64,000 nucleotides of DNA from Blastobasis lacticolella (GCA_905147135.1 LR990049.1:3985428-4049427); one strand, 5' to 3'. Shown: positions 11,206-21,895, counted from the stretch's first letter. The notes: a model not told the origin generated them from the sequence alone. Program-made: numbers and translations.

Positions 11206-11429
11206 AAAGACTTACCGTTAATATTATAAATATCCTTTCCTTTCGTAAAACTCTAGCCAGTGCTTGTCAACCCTCCCGCTAGCTCCTGCGTCTCGGGGCC
11301 GCATATAAACGTGAGGGCCCCAGATTTATGCGCTCTGTAACCCTGCAGATGTTGCCGAGAGGCCCCGCGCCGCACTAAGTGTTATGGCTATTCATTCTGT
11401 TTCGAGATGAGACTTGAGCACGATGGCTG

Positions 11430-11575
11430 AGTTTTTTAACCCCCGGCGGAAATAAGGGGTGTAAGTTTGACGTGTACGTGTCTGTGGCTCTGTGTGTGTG
11501 TCTGTGTTTGTGTCTCTGTGTGTCTGTCTGTGTGATTTTTTGCAATTTTGTGTGCAATAAAGAGTATCTATCTAT
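11430..11575 (+). mobile_element. LINE 3' UTR fragment (tail E) with TATC tail
   Basis: The segment contains TTTTTTAACCCCCGGCGG, then a GTGTCTGTGTCTGT-rich stretch and GTGTGCAATAAAGAGTATC, ending in a short TATC repeat. The complement of the last part is at 26198-26260. The polyadenylation-like AATAAA followed by a simple-repeat tail marks a retroposon 3' end. Pieces of the GT-rich part, in inverse orientation, are at 28985-29130 and 33660-33805. Confidence 0.6.
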
Positions 11576-12057
11576 CGTAGTTCCCGGATAGATACAGATT
11601 TCAATACGGTTTTCTATATTTGACAGTTTAACCGAGATAGCTCTTAGCTATGCTTCATTAAAATCTGACAAGTAGTTTAGAAAATATTTGAGTACCTATA
11701 CATGGTCGGAGGTTTTCCGACGGGGTTCCAAGTGGTTCATTTACAAATATGTATTTTATAACAAGATCAAGCGTATTTTGGAAAGTCATAGTGAAACCGT
11801 ATTTGGGTTTATACCCATATTCGTGCAGCGTGCTATATTCACACAGTCAACTAATAACATAGCCACATAAGTAAACGTCCAGTACAAACTGCTAATTACA
11901 CAGTTACAAATAGTATTTCCACAGAAAAAGGGTTTTTCTTCGTACTACAGTCACGACATCGATTTCAACGCTGGAGGGTGAAAAGGGGTGGCAAAGTATA
12001 GGAACAAAATATATTCATGGTGTTTTAACCTATTATAGCTCTTCCATGCAATTGATT

Positions 12058-12225
12058 TTATACCACTAATGTGGCAAACAAGCTTACGACCTGCCTGATT
12101 GTAAGATCTTTTGGAGATGCATACTTCGCGACCAATTTGGCTCTAAGGATGAGCTGATGTCGGTGGCGAGCGGTGCGATGATAGAATGTAGCTGTAGGCA
12201 TCATGTCAAACAGTTATACAATTAT
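12058..12225 (-). pseudogene. LINE 3' stump, tail family B, internally deleted
   Basis: 12058-12105 matches the 3' UTR box GGCAAACAAGCTTACG of tail family B. The sequence then jumps directly to the coding end (TTCGCGACCAATTTGGCTC) that lies about 200 bp further on in the longer copy at 59003-59345. About 110-150 bp of RT tail has been lost. Confidence 0.65.
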
Positions 12226-12484
12226 AATTTAGTATCAGTATTTTTCAGGTGACTACCCGGAAAAGGGTAAAAGAGCCAGCCAGCTTTGTATCGTTTAACA
12301 TTCCACTTAATGTAATTGTAGCCGATGATGTAACGGGCACTGGCAACGTTTTTCTTTCTCATTTGTTCACGCTCAATCACGCACACTCGCAATAATTATA
12401 GCTAGCATAATGCTCTGTCAAATCTACCAAAATAATTGGATTGCTTATTTATTTATTTTTAACTAATAAAGAAACATTTATGTA

Positions 12485-12575
12485 TAAGCATCGGTTAGAA
12501 TTCAACTAATGTACATAACTTCAACAAAGAGTCATTGGCACACGGCCTCAGCGGGATTCTTAACCGCCACCAACA
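12485..12575 (-). mobile_element. SINE-A head fragment
   Basis: The complement of TTCAACTAATGTACATAACT and of a degraded tRNA-like head (GCGGGATTCTTAACCGCC region) matches the start of SINE-A. The body and ATG tail are missing. Old and diverged. Confidence 0.6.
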
Positions 12576-12690
12576 CTCCAAATATAAGAATAGATATTTG
12601 ATGAAATTAGAAAAAAAAAACATTTTAATAAAAGAGATTTTGCCTATTTTAAAACTTTTATGTCAATGAAGACAAATAACTTTGAAATTT

Positions 12691-12977
12691 GGTAATGTTA
12701 CCTTTTGTCAGTAAATCTTGGAAATGTCCCTGTTGATACCTGTTTCGTTACGGAAATGTCACTTTTGATTAGAATTACAAAATTGTTCTAACAAAAAGTG
12801 TCAAAATTATGGAAATGTTCCTTTTTGTTCGAAAACCGAAATTTCGACTCAAGGGAATTTTCGAAGGCAAAATACCTCGTTACTATTTGATACGCAATTT
12901 CTACTAGAATGACATAGATTTACGTATGATTCTGAAAAAAAAAAGCAACGAGCCAAAAAGTGGAAATGTTACCTTTA
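12691..12977 (+). repeat. Cluster of five GGAAATGTNNCTTTTG motifs
   Basis: Five similar 16-17-nt motifs lie at 12691-12707, 12720-12736, 12752-12767, 12811-12827 and 12962-12977, all on the plus strand. They have the core GGAAATGT, then a C-rich trinucleotide, then TTTTG. The sequence between them is not repeated and the spacing is irregular (29, 32, 59 and 151 bp), so this is not an ordinary tandem array. It could be a cluster of protein-binding sites or a decayed minisatellite. Confidence 0.55.
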
Positions 12978-13499
12978 GTTTTTACACTCCTCAGTTTTCT
13001 AATAGACATGGTCACGAGCTGTGACCGAACACGTGAGGAGTCCGCGTGGGTGAGTACCACCATCTTATCTATTTCTGCCGCCAAGCAACAATGCTTGCTT
13101 TGTTGTGTTCCGGATTGAAGGGCAAGGTAGCCAGCGCAATTACAGGCAGGCGGCTACGAACGTTAGTTACCTCTTACAATAAGGAGGGCTGTCTGCTCGT
13201 TTGTATTTAAAAAAATGCGACAGATACACGTCCATCCCTTTACGCTTACAGGATGTTACAAAATCTGTGTACCGAATTCCGGACATGAAAAAAAGGAGTC
13301 GAGGGAAAAGGAACATTATCAAAAACGTGGCGACAACCGGCCTAAACAAAATATTCGTGTAGGCGCCGCGCGGGAAATGAGATCCGGACCCCAACCAGGG
13401 GCTCTCACTTGGGGAACTGATATTTATACATTCATTTGCGTTTATGGGTCGTGAACCAATTTACGCAGTAAATCTATTAATATGTCCAATATGCACCGT

Positions 13500-13733
13500 G
13501 ATAATGTCCCGGTTGTGTTATCGTGCGCGAGGGCTAGGGGTCCGCCTTGACCATGATCCAGGATTTCAGCAGATCAGGTTATTACAGTGGAGCGACTGCC
13601 ATCTGACCTCCGTGAGCCTTTACCAGAAGAACCTGACCAGATTGGATCATAGTCACACATTCAGTCGCCTGAATGTGCAGGTTTCATCGCGATATTTTCC
13701 CTCACAATAAGACCGTCGGTTAGTGTTCAACGG
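13500..13733 (-). mobile_element. SINE-A, partial, between 31-bp direct repeats
   Basis: The minus-strand SINE-A body runs from the CCCGGTTGTG 3' region to the start of the body; the tRNA-like head is lacking. It lies between direct repeats at 13441-13471 and 13739-13769 that begin TTTATGGGTCGT and match at 28 of 31 positions. These are either an unusually long, aged target-site duplication or a separate local duplication. Confidence 0.75.
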
Positions 13734-13774
13734 GGTGGTTTATGGGTCGTAAACCAAGTTACTCAGTAAGAAAC

Positions 13775-14700
13775 CCTGTGTAATCCGGAAATGTCTAATA
13801 CCGCGTTAAATTAAAATATTACGTCTTAATTTTGTATTAAGGTATGCCTTGGTCATGGAGAAATAAATGTAAGTACATATATTCGTATTATGTTAGGTCT
13901 GTAGTTATTTATATAATTTTTATTATTCTGTTTTAATGTTCAATTACAATTTTCACTTTAAAATACATATTATGAGTATAAGTAAAAAAATTAACTAAGA
14001 AAGTTAGATAATTCAAGGTATGGTTTTTATTATTCCTTACTTGTAAATTACATATAGACAAGGGAAGAACACCCTGCTCGTCAGCATTGATTAGCTTAAC
14101 CGCTATCGAGTTCAGAATAGAGCTATCTCGTGGTAGGGCCACCGTTGTCACCGCCTCCCCCCGCGATGTGGAAAAATGTGTTTACGCCGGTGCCCTTTCA
14201 AGGTGTTCTTTGATATATGGACGTTTCCCTTCTCCCATAATGCCGTATCTAAATAATGTGCGGTACAAAAGAATTGTAATTCAAGTGAAATCACCGACGC
14301 AATGTTGAATTTGAAAAATAAAAAAGCTTTACCTTCATAAAGCCCGAAGATGAGTATTTCGAAACCGATTCCAATTCAATAAAATTTGTATAATAATGTG
14401 GAACTAATGTACAAAAGGTCATTTAATTCATTATATGTTGGAGTTCCATCACGAAGTCAAAACACAAAGTGTTAAATATGTAACTGAAATTGTTACAACT
14501 GAGACCCTTACTTCCTGTTTTGCGTGAACGTTAACATCGCCGTTTCTTGAGAATCCATGATCTCATCACCTCCGTCAATTTCCATCAAAGGTCTTGCAGA
14601 AGGCCATAGTCGCAACGCGGTGATATATTATCATTAGCGACTTGCTAGATCATTTGCTCCCTCTTAATAACTATATGTAAATTGTAAGATACTTCTGTTT
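13775..14700. other. AT-rich spacer
   Basis: No gene or recognised repeat. The frames at 13933-14151 and 14087-14308 overlap on opposite strands without domain content. Confidence 0.4.
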
Positions 14701-14704
14701 AAAT

Positions 14705-15075
14705 ATATAGATACGAAGGCCCGACGCGCCTTGGTTCGCGTGGCGTTCTACCCGTACACCTACCCTACCCTACCCTTTTTTCTTGCATGCAAATCTAAAA
14801 ACGCAACAAAAAAGACTTAGTTAAATTGATGCAGCCGTTCTGAAATTATACGCGAACATGGATTCCTTGGGTTACATTATTGCAATTTTCCAATTGATCT
14901 AAAATTTTTTTAAGATATGTTTTTCGTTGATAATGTAGCTTTATATTCGTGAAAAGATTTTTAAAATTTAGTTTAGTAAAAAGTAGTTTTTTCAATTATC
15001 CATTACAAACAAACAAATCGACAAACAATCAAATCTTTCTTCTTTATAATATTATTAGTATTAGTATAGATTAGA
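14705..15075. mobile_element. Widespread lepidopteran repeat (family I), copy 1
   Basis: The segment opens with GGCCCGACGCGCCTTGGTTCG, has a TACCC microsatellite at 14757-14775 and closes with TTATCCATTACAAACAAACA followed by an ATTATTAGTATTAGTATAG end. This head-to-tail pattern is common in lepidopteran genomes and recurs, diverged, at 29175-29512 and 63628-64000. Its classification is left open. Confidence 0.45.
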
Positions 15076-15444
15076 AAACAAACGCTATTCATTCTAAACT
15101 CTGAGCTTATCAAACAGCTGAAGAGCTTATCGATTCCCACCGATATTGGCCACCAATCGTCACAGGGCACCGCACATTAAAGCACGCTCAATTATTTATC
15201 TGCATTCGACACATTAAATTCGCAAAACCGAATAGCTCGCACATTTCAATTCGCTCAACAAGTACTGCACTGATTACTTTCAATTAAAAGCTCGCTCAGC
15301 GAAGCTCTTTGTTCGTTATGCCATTTCGCGTCAGCGAAAAGTTCGGGTGAAGTGATAATCGGTTATTGTGTTGGTTTAAGTGGAAATAAATTCGTTGGTA
15401 GGAGGACTCAATAATAATATAAAATATACAAAATATATATATAT

Positions 15445-15812
15445 GGGAGTGTCGGTGGCCGAGCGGTTAGAGTATATGAATCGTAAGCCGACCTCTGGCT
15501 TCGAATCCCGCTCCGGCCATGTACCAATGACTGTTTTCTGAGTTATGTACATTAGTTGAATACTAACCGATGCTCTTACGGTGAGGGAAAACTTCGTGAT
15601 GAAATCTGCATTCGGTACATTCAAGCGACTAAATGTGTAGGTAACCAACCATGAACCAATTCGGTCAGATTCCCCTGTTAACAGTCACGGAGGTCATATG
15701 GGAGTCGCTCCACTGTCATTACCTGATCTGCCAAATCCTGGATCATTGTCAAAGCTGACCCCGGGCCCCCGCGCGCGACATCACAACCGGGACATTAACG
15801 CCAAGATCACCA
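15445..15812 (+). mobile_element. tRNA-derived SINE-A, near full length
   Basis: The tRNA-like head has the A box TGGCCGAGCGG at 15456-15466 and a B box with one change (GGCTTCGAATCC) near 15497. The rest of the body follows through to ACATTAACGCCAAGATC. Several bases between the boxes are deleted relative to 17640-17999. The upstream flank is an AT-repeat at 15421-15444 and no clear duplication is seen, so the insertion is older than the 7679, 17640 and 50713 copies. Confidence 0.85.
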
Positions 15813-16195
15813 CCAAATACGTAGGTGAGAGACTGAGAGCAGCGGTCAATGAGAACTCAATAATTCCGCGAATAATCTAAATGGTTTGTTTAAATTTTAT
15901 AATTTCAATTTTCGTGAACTTTGATTAGAATATTTTGTAGTGCACCGTTCGGGTCGAAACGAACGAAAAGAGTCCGTGGTATTGTGGATGGCTTCCACGA
16001 ATGGAGGAAGTTTCCAAAAATTTTTTTCAATCAAATGAAACAAAAGGTGAAAAAAATGTTGAAATATCTCAAGAAACAAAAAAGTTATGAGACTCTAAAG
16101 TTGCGATTGCAAGAATAATTTCACTAGGGGCGTGAATTCGTGCGTGACGTCACCGCATGGTGACGGCATCCCGCCCGCCACTATGGGGCTACCCA
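15813..16195. other. Spacer, unassigned
   Basis: A lysine-rich plus-strand frame at 15921-16118 has no recognisable domain and is not called. The 3' part (GTGACGTCACCGCATGGTGACG, near 16146) is palindrome-rich. Confidence 0.35.
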
Positions 16196-16400
16196 TACAC
16201 TGAAACTCTTAGTGACTCTATCTTCGGAACCGTAATAGCTAGACACTTGAACTACTAGACACAGAATGTAATACACATTATGGCCGCTATAACAACAAAT
16301 AATAATAATCGTCATTAAATACAAATAAAGGGGGGTCTCCATTCATAAAACGTGATTTTAAAGGCGTTTCAGATGTATTTAGTTTTTCTCTATGGCCTAG
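16196..16400 (+). mobile_element. Interspersed repeat with GGCCGCTATAACAAC block
   Basis: The stretch contains TAATAGCTAGACACTTGAA, then TTATGGCCGCTATAACAAC, then AAAGGGGGGTCTCCATTC and AAACGTGATTTTAAAGGC. I recognise this order from a repeat common in lepidopteran intergenic DNA. No coding content and no ends are defined. The class is unknown to me. Confidence 0.4.
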
Positions 16401-16419
16401 ATGGTAAAACTTTTGGGAG

Positions 16420-16560
16420 AGCGGCACTGATCTAGTGGCAGCGTGCTTGCGAGACCGATAACCGAGGTTAAGCAATGCTCGCAATGCTCGGGAACATGAT
16501 GGGTGACCGTTTCGTGGTTTGAGGCTAGTCTAACTGCTACGAGCTCGCCACTGGCTCTAC
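16420..16560 (+). mobile_element. 5S-rRNA-like SINE, copy 1
   Basis: The core GAGACCGATAACCGAGGTTA (from 16451), then AGCAATGC and GATGGGTGACCG (16498-16509), resembles the internal control region of 5S rRNA: an A-box-like CCGATNACCGAAGTTAAGC, then GGATGGGTGACCG. The first and last thirds do not match 5S rRNA, and the spacing is altered by a small GCTCG duplication. It is therefore not a working 5S gene. A related minus-strand copy at 57840-57972 shares the same extra flanks (CTAGTGGCAGCG before, GAGCTNGCCACT after), the mark of a repeat family. Confidence 0.6.
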
Positions 16561-16689
16561 GACTAGTCTTAGGTCCCCAGCATTGACCAAGTTGGTTGAC
16601 CAGGGTTGACCATGGTCAACCTCGCTTCGCCAACGATATTAGGAGGACACCTAACCAGTGGTAATACAATTTGTGCTACAAATAAATGA

Positions 16690-17620
16690 TCGTTTATTCA
16701 TATAGTTGTAGTTATTAAACGTGTAAACCTAGTCGGATAACCTATGACCGTGTGGGAAGGCTATCTAAAATAAACAGTGCTGATTTACGTAAATAATAGG
16801 TCAAAACTCTATACTCGTGTATTTATAGCGTAGCTATTCGAGTACACGAAAATAACGGCGAAGTTAATAGAAGAACCGACAAGTGGCTTCGACAAGAAGC
16901 ATTGTTTTGCATACAGTCTCCGTGTTGCCTTATAATTGAGCAACAAATTTTGGCAAATCTTTACAGCGTGATCAGAAAAACGAAATTTCTGAAATTGTAA
17001 GAAAACAAGTATAAATTAGTAAATAGAAAATAAACTAAAATAGTAAAGTCAATCTACTTACAATGTTTGTACAGCGTAATATTTGAAGAACAGAAACCGG
17101 TAATTGTTGGGCTTCCAATCAATGAAGCAATTTGAGAAAACCTCCGATCGTGGGTTGAATGATTCCCAGGAGGATATAATCTATTCGGGGTGGAAAAATA
17201 CAAAGATCCCATTGGAAATTGCAAGTTTTCATACAGGCGCACCACATTGTTGCAAATCAGCCGGGAAAAGCTTGGAACGTACAATACAACAGCATACATC
17301 CATTACCGCCGGTTATAAAGTCACTGAGTTAAGAAAGATGAGAACTTATTACAATAAAATAAAGTTCACAATCGCACAAACTTGTCTTATCAGTTTTACC
17401 TTTTAAGAGTAGAAAAAGTTATGTGGATCTAAGGGACACTTATTTGACTTAGTTTTCTTCTTCTTTCTACAGATTAGTGGTATGGTAGAATAAGCTAACT
17501 TAGACTACATGGCTGAATTACTTTCATGTCTAAAAGGCCAGCTCTTTGCCAGTTGATATTCACAAGCTGGTCCAGTCTGGTTGGATATCGTATCGCCCTA
17601 ATTTCCAGATACTATAAAAG
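16690..17620. other. AT-rich spacer
   Basis: No gene supported. An overlapping pair of frames around 17054-17406 has no recognised domain. Confidence 0.4.
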
Positions 17621-17639
17621 TTGTTCATCGTAAGGCTTT

Positions 17640-17999
17640 AGGTGGGAGCGTCGGTGGCCGAGCGGTTAGAGTATGCGACTCGTAAGCCAGAGGTCCCGGG
17701 TTCGAATCCCACTCTGGCCGTGTACTAATGACTGTTTTCTGAGTTATGTAAATTAGTTGAATACTAACCGATGCTTTTACGCTGAGGGAAAACATCGTGA
17801 TGAAACTTGCACATTCAGGAGACTGAATGTGTAACCATGATCCAATCTGGTCGGGTTCCCCTAGTAGCAGAGTCATGGAGGTCAGATAGCAGTCGCTCCA
17901 CTGTAATTACCTGACCTGCCAAATCCTGGGTGAAGGCGGACCCCGGGCTCTCGTGCGCGAGAGCACAACCAGGACATTAACGCCAAGATGATGATGATG
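17640..17999 (+). mobile_element. SINE-A, full length with 13-bp TSD
   Basis: This is the best SINE-A copy here. The A box TGGCCGAGCGG is at 17655-17665 and a perfect B box GGTTCGAATCC at 17699-17709. The body is complete and ends in ACATTAACGCCAAG plus an ATG-repeat tail. The direct repeat ATCGTAAGGCTTT is perfect at 17627-17639 and 18000-18012. The element is 360 bp. The tRNA-like head supplies a Pol III promoter. The ATG tail resembles those of RTE-like LINEs here, which suggests that such a LINE mobilises it (inference). Confidence 0.95.
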
Positions 18000-18302
18000 A
18001 TCGTAAGGCTTTTGGGTGTCTTTGTATTAAATAGTCAACCTCTCTGTATGTGTGTCATTATTGTGCTAAAGATCCCAACCCCCTCCACTCCTTTCCTTCC
18101 CCTCGCGGTGCCACCCTTTCCCGGATTTATTCCTGTAATGAATATTAAACTCACCTGAACGGGAGGCTCTTAAATCGCAAGTGTTTAGTACCAGCTCAGG
18201 AAGTAATGGGGCATCATGAACTCTTTGTTGCCTTGAGTGGCCCTGGTTTGGAAATTATAAACAGACTATGGTGCGGTTCTTTTGTACAATGCTAGTAGTC
18301 AA

Positions 18303-18356
18303 CCCATAATACTGGCTTTGTTTACTTTGGGGCTAGACGGCGCTGTGTGAATTGTC
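18303..18356 (+). mobile_element. SINE-B 3' end fragment
   Basis: It carries ACCCATAATACTGGC, then TTTACTTTGGGGCTAG and GGCGCTGTGTGA, matching the 3' end of SINE-B seen at 28330-28378. It is about 54 bp with the tRNA-like head absent. Confidence 0.6.
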
Positions 18357-18359
18357 AAA

Positions 18360-19135
18360 AGAGAAACGACACATTACACATTTTATCAGGTGGTGTCTCT
18401 TCGTTTTTTTGCCGCCATGATATCTACGACTCGTACAGTACACCAACTACACGGCCAATTAGTGTCTTCCCGATCACCGTACTACCTTATCTTGGGGCAA
18501 ATGGTAACGTTCACCCTTTCATTTCCTTATTTCGAATGTTATATAAACAATTATTTTGGCATTGGCCTTCTGACGATCAAATTGTAGACAGTTTGACCTT
18601 TCGCAATTGCGTACCCGATGGAGACGAGACAGAAATTCACAGTAAAGAACGCTCGAAGAATGCCAAGCAGTGAGATTATTTGAAAACGCCGCGAATTTTT
18701 TAAATTATTCCGTAATAGAAACTCTGTTAAAAATCTTTTTTCACATTCGTCAAAGCTGAAAGGCCCCGTTTCGGGGAGAAAAACATCTTAGCCGACACAC
18801 AAAGGGCTCGTTTCATTCTAAAGAATTCACGATCTCTAAATTCGGGGGACATTCGCTGGAAGTCGCGGGTATAAGGCGAACAAGGTTCGTATGACGTGTG
18901 CCGGCTCCGTCCCGGTAATATTCATCAAACATGCAAGAGGCCTACACAAATAAATCGCATTATACGGAGCGTGAAGCGACCCTCCCTTCGCCTATGAATA
19001 AATGAGCATGCTACGGGTACATGCAGAGTTTGCGCTCGCTACGACGCAATTACACAAAACACTTTTTTTTAACGAGGTAAGGGACGCTGTGCCATCCCTT
19101 GATGAGAAGCTCCAATTAACAGTGATCTAGGATCA
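18360..19135. other. Spacer, no gene called
   Basis: A 108-codon plus-strand frame at 18347-18673 starts inside the SINE-B fragment and has no recognised domain. It is treated as chance. Confidence 0.4.
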
Positions 19136-19144
19136 AAGGATTTT

Positions 19145-19385
19145 AGTTCCTAGGGTATAAGTATTTTTTGTAGGCAAACAGGCGAGCAGGCCACCTGATG
19201 GAAAGTGGTCACCACTGCCTATAGACATAAGCAACACCGAGAGTATCGCTAATGTGTTGCACACCTCTATAACACGTTACTCTGGCAGCAAAAAGGCAAA
19301 CGTCCCTCCACTGCAAAAGCCACGGTTCCAAATATTCCCACCCCATGGAGCACTGGAAACCTTACTCACCGGCAGAAACACAATA
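19145..19385 (-). mobile_element. LINE 3' stump, tail family C, copy 1
   Basis: On the minus strand the segment contains the complement of CCCCATGGAGCACTGGAAAC, then CACTGCCTATAGACA, CATCAGGTGGCC and a tail. The same order occurs on the plus strand at 28678-28978. A simple ATG/ATC repeat near 19401-19428 borders another fragment. It is a 5'-truncated non-LTR element. Confidence 0.7.
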
Positions 19386-19422
19386 CTGTTTAAAAGAGTA
19401 TGATGATGATGTAAATCATCAT

Positions 19423-19507
19423 CATCATAATTATAACAGTCAATCCCGGTTTCTGCTAGGGTCCGCTATCCTACTCTTCCTTCTCCATTTCACACGGTCT
19501 TCGTGGA
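19423..19507 (-). mobile_element. LINE 3' fragment (tail G2)
   Basis: After ATCATCATCAT, the phrase GCTAGGGTCCGCTATCC and TCTCCATTTCACACGGTCTT follows. A close relative lies at 58628-58722. It is oriented on the minus strand by its ATC (complement ATG) end. Confidence 0.5.
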
Positions 19508-19962
19508 ATTAAATTATGATCAACAAACGATTTAGGGATGGATCAAACCCAAGACCATTAAAAAGCAGGCAGGCTCACTATCATATTAACTTCTTAGGCA
19601 TCCAGAGTTCATGGTTTCCCATGGAACAGTCCAATCTGGAAATCGACCTTTGGGAAAGACATTTAACTAATTTATTTGCTTTTCTTTCAAATTACTGTAC
19701 AGCCAAACAACGAATACAAAACAAACATATTAATAATATTGTTGCATCCAATTTAAATAGTATCTGATCATCACTTAATAAGCAATTAGCAATGGTGATA
19801 CAAACGGGCTGTCAGCCTTTTTTATAGGCTTTCAGTAAAAAATATACTGTTTCATTTACAATTAAGCATGCAGTCGACATTCCGCGTAAACAAGTATTCT
19901 CTACCATAAGTTCTCGCTCACGCAACTCGAATGTGATTAAAAATCTAAGCTGCAGTGACTGC

Positions 19963-20012
19963 TTACCAACAGGCGGGCCGTAAGCTTGTTTGCCACCTCA
20001 GTGATATAAAAT
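19963..20012 (+). mobile_element. LINE 3' UTR fragment (tail family B)
   Basis: About 50 bp containing GCGGGCCGTAAGCTTGTTTG, the complement of the CAAGCTTACGGCC box of family B. It ends ATAAAA and is otherwise truncated. Confidence 0.5.
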
Positions 20013-20042
20013 GAAATCATTCATTCAAAATCCAATAATAGG

Positions 20043-20165
20043 GCCATCATCATCATATCAGCCGATAGACGCTCACCGCTGGGCATAGGCCTCCCCCAGA
20101 GATCTCCACAAAGGCCGCTCCTGTGCCTTCCGCCACCAGCGAGCTTTACCAGGTCGTCGGTCCAC
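20043..20165 (-). pseudogene. RTE-like RT C-terminus (tail F), copy 2
   Basis: On the minus strand, WTDDLVKLAG is followed, after a frame break, by RKAQERPLWRSLGEAYAQR and a stop. This is the C-terminal signature of RTE-type reverse transcriptases. The element ends in a tail whose complement is CATCATCATATCAG. Only about 40 codons are kept. Confidence 0.75.
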
Positions 20166-21070
20166 TTATTGACTCATAATATAACCAGATAGCTTTGCTT
20201 AGCACATTTACATACATAAAGCTATCTAACCGTCAGTCAAAAAATAAAAATTCAGTAGATATAATTCAAACGTAATAAATTACGTTTTGAAAAGAAATGT
20301 TTACTGTAGTTTTTTTCGCCGTCGCTACAAGAGCAACTGAAAATGCTTTATCCCATTATCTTAATATACTTCACAATAATTTATGTTCTTTTTTAGTTTC
20401 GTTCTTTTCGTCTTGACTTTTAATTGATTTTCGTTCACCTGCTTCTGTTGCATTTTATACATTGCATAAAAATCGCGCCCTATTTGTCATCTTCGTACAC
20501 TACAGCACTTCTTGACTGCAAAAGTTTTATTCGCATGGTAGGGGTAAAGCTATTAGCAGTCGTGGGAAAAAGATGCAGTTTTCAATGACATCCCCCGCTA
20601 AACGGTCGATTGCACGCTAGTTTGTTTTCACTGCGTTTACACTCCTTGTTATTTTAGGTACATTCATCCCCGTCTACAGATACTGCTTTAGAGCGTTATT
20701 ACGAGATTTTTGAGTTGAAAATCACTTGATTGATATGTGTTTTTCGAAACAAAAGACCGGGCAAGTACGAGTAGAGTAGGGTTTCGACTAACACTTACTC
20801 GTAAAATACAGTTCTTATACAAGTATCATGGATAATGGATAATTTCTTAGCTAGGAAATAGGCGCAACTGTAATTTTCATACAAGCAATATTTTCAATTT
20901 CTCATTACACAGTAACTAAACTACAATTCTCATAAAATTACATTCGGTTATTTTCATACCCATATTTAAAAAAAAAAAACATTTTTTATTTTTTGTAAGC
21001 ACTTACTGTCATCTAATCATACTCTATTTTCGAAATCAAATTTTTATGTCATGTACAATTAAAAATCATC
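20166..21070. other. AT-rich spacer
   Basis: No gene or clear repeat. Confidence 0.4.
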
Positions 21071-21076
21071 ATCATC

Positions 21077-21128
21077 CTTGAGATCTGACATCCGTGACCC
21101 TGTTAACAGGAGAACCTGAACAGATTGA
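21077..21128 (-). mobile_element. SINE-A internal fragment
   Basis: About 50 bp matching the SINE-A body around the GTGACCCTGTTAACAGG block, next to a short ATCATC run at 21066. Confidence 0.55.
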
Positions 21129-21428
21129 CAATTAAAAATATTTGTGCAAACGTGTTTTGGCGAATTTTTTACATTAAGAGACCCGTAAGGTAATGTCATA
21201 CTTTGCTGTTTTGTTACCACCAAACACATTTTTGTGCGGTTAGCATTTAATGAGTAAATAATTCTATAGGTACCTACGTTTACGGACTATAGAAAATACG
21301 CACTGTAAAGTTTATAATTTCACGGGGGCTTTTACTTAGGGTCTCGACTCGTTATCATTAACAAGGCGTACGAGAGCCTCCATTAGCGGAAGATATTTGC
21401 ATTATCGCCGTCCTTAGCAGGAAAAGCG

Positions 21429-21663
21429 ATACTAACCCGTATTTAGAAACGTTACTATGAGGTCTCACAGTGTGCGAATGCACAGGGTACTGACACTGAC
21501 AATATTTGAGTGGCGTTTGGCGCTATGCGTCCGTCATGAATGAATTTGACCAATCGTAGGGCCGTATTGAACGCAGTGTGTTCACTTAGTAGACGAGCTC
21601 TCTGAGAACGCATAGTAATGCTACTTTGCTTAGACAACTTGTTTTTGAATACGGGTACTAATA
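21429..21663. mobile_element. 235-bp TIR element (MITE-3)
   Basis: The left end ACTAACCCGTATTTAGAAAC and inner TTACTATGAGGTCTC match the complement of the right end (21614-21663), which contains TTTTTGAATACGGGTACTAA. A fragment of the left end recurs at 47652-47690. The interior lacks coding content. This is a non-autonomous TIR element of unknown superfamily. Confidence 0.6.
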
Positions 21664-21689
21664 TTTTATTGATCCTTGTAATATTTTAC

Positions 21690-21895
21690 ATTTCTAACGC
21701 TGGCCTGTTTGTGTGACATATAATATAAAAAAGTCCTATCCGGCAAATCTCTGAAAGACTGAACCGATTTAATAGACAAAGCTTACAACCATGTAAACTG
21801 GCTTTCAAATAAAGTAAACTGCATCGTAATCGGTCCATCCTTTCGGGAGCTACAATGCTAGAACACCCCTTTTGCATATGGGATGATAAGTACTC
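21690..21895 (+). mobile_element. Fragment of GGGAGCTACAATGC repeat
   Basis: It carries CTGAACCGATTTAATAGACA, then CTGGCTTTCAAATAAA and GGGAGCTACAATGC. The same phrases occur at 28985-29130, 33660-33805 and 44680-44790. It belongs to the 3' UTR-like family linked to tail E. Confidence 0.5.

Noticed and set aside
11486..11535. GT/CTGT-rich stretch as a regulatory or Z-DNA site
   Set aside because: It is the normal GTGTCTGTGT-rich part of the tail E 3' UTR family, found in other copies.
14757..14775. TACCC repeat as telomere-like sequence
   Set aside because: The insect telomere repeat is TTAGG. This is a short TACCC run inside the family I repeat.
15445..15520. tRNA gene on the SINE-A head
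   Set aside because: A and B box words are present but the anticodon arm does not fold properly, and a 300-bp retroposon body follows in every copy. It is a SINE promoter.
16440..16520. 5S rRNA gene
   Set aside because: Only the internal promoter region resembles 5S. The 5' and 3' thirds that must pair with each other do not match, so no functional 5S RNA could form.
18347..18673. 108-codon plus-strand frame
   Set aside because: It starts at the edge of a SINE-B fragment and has no family signature.
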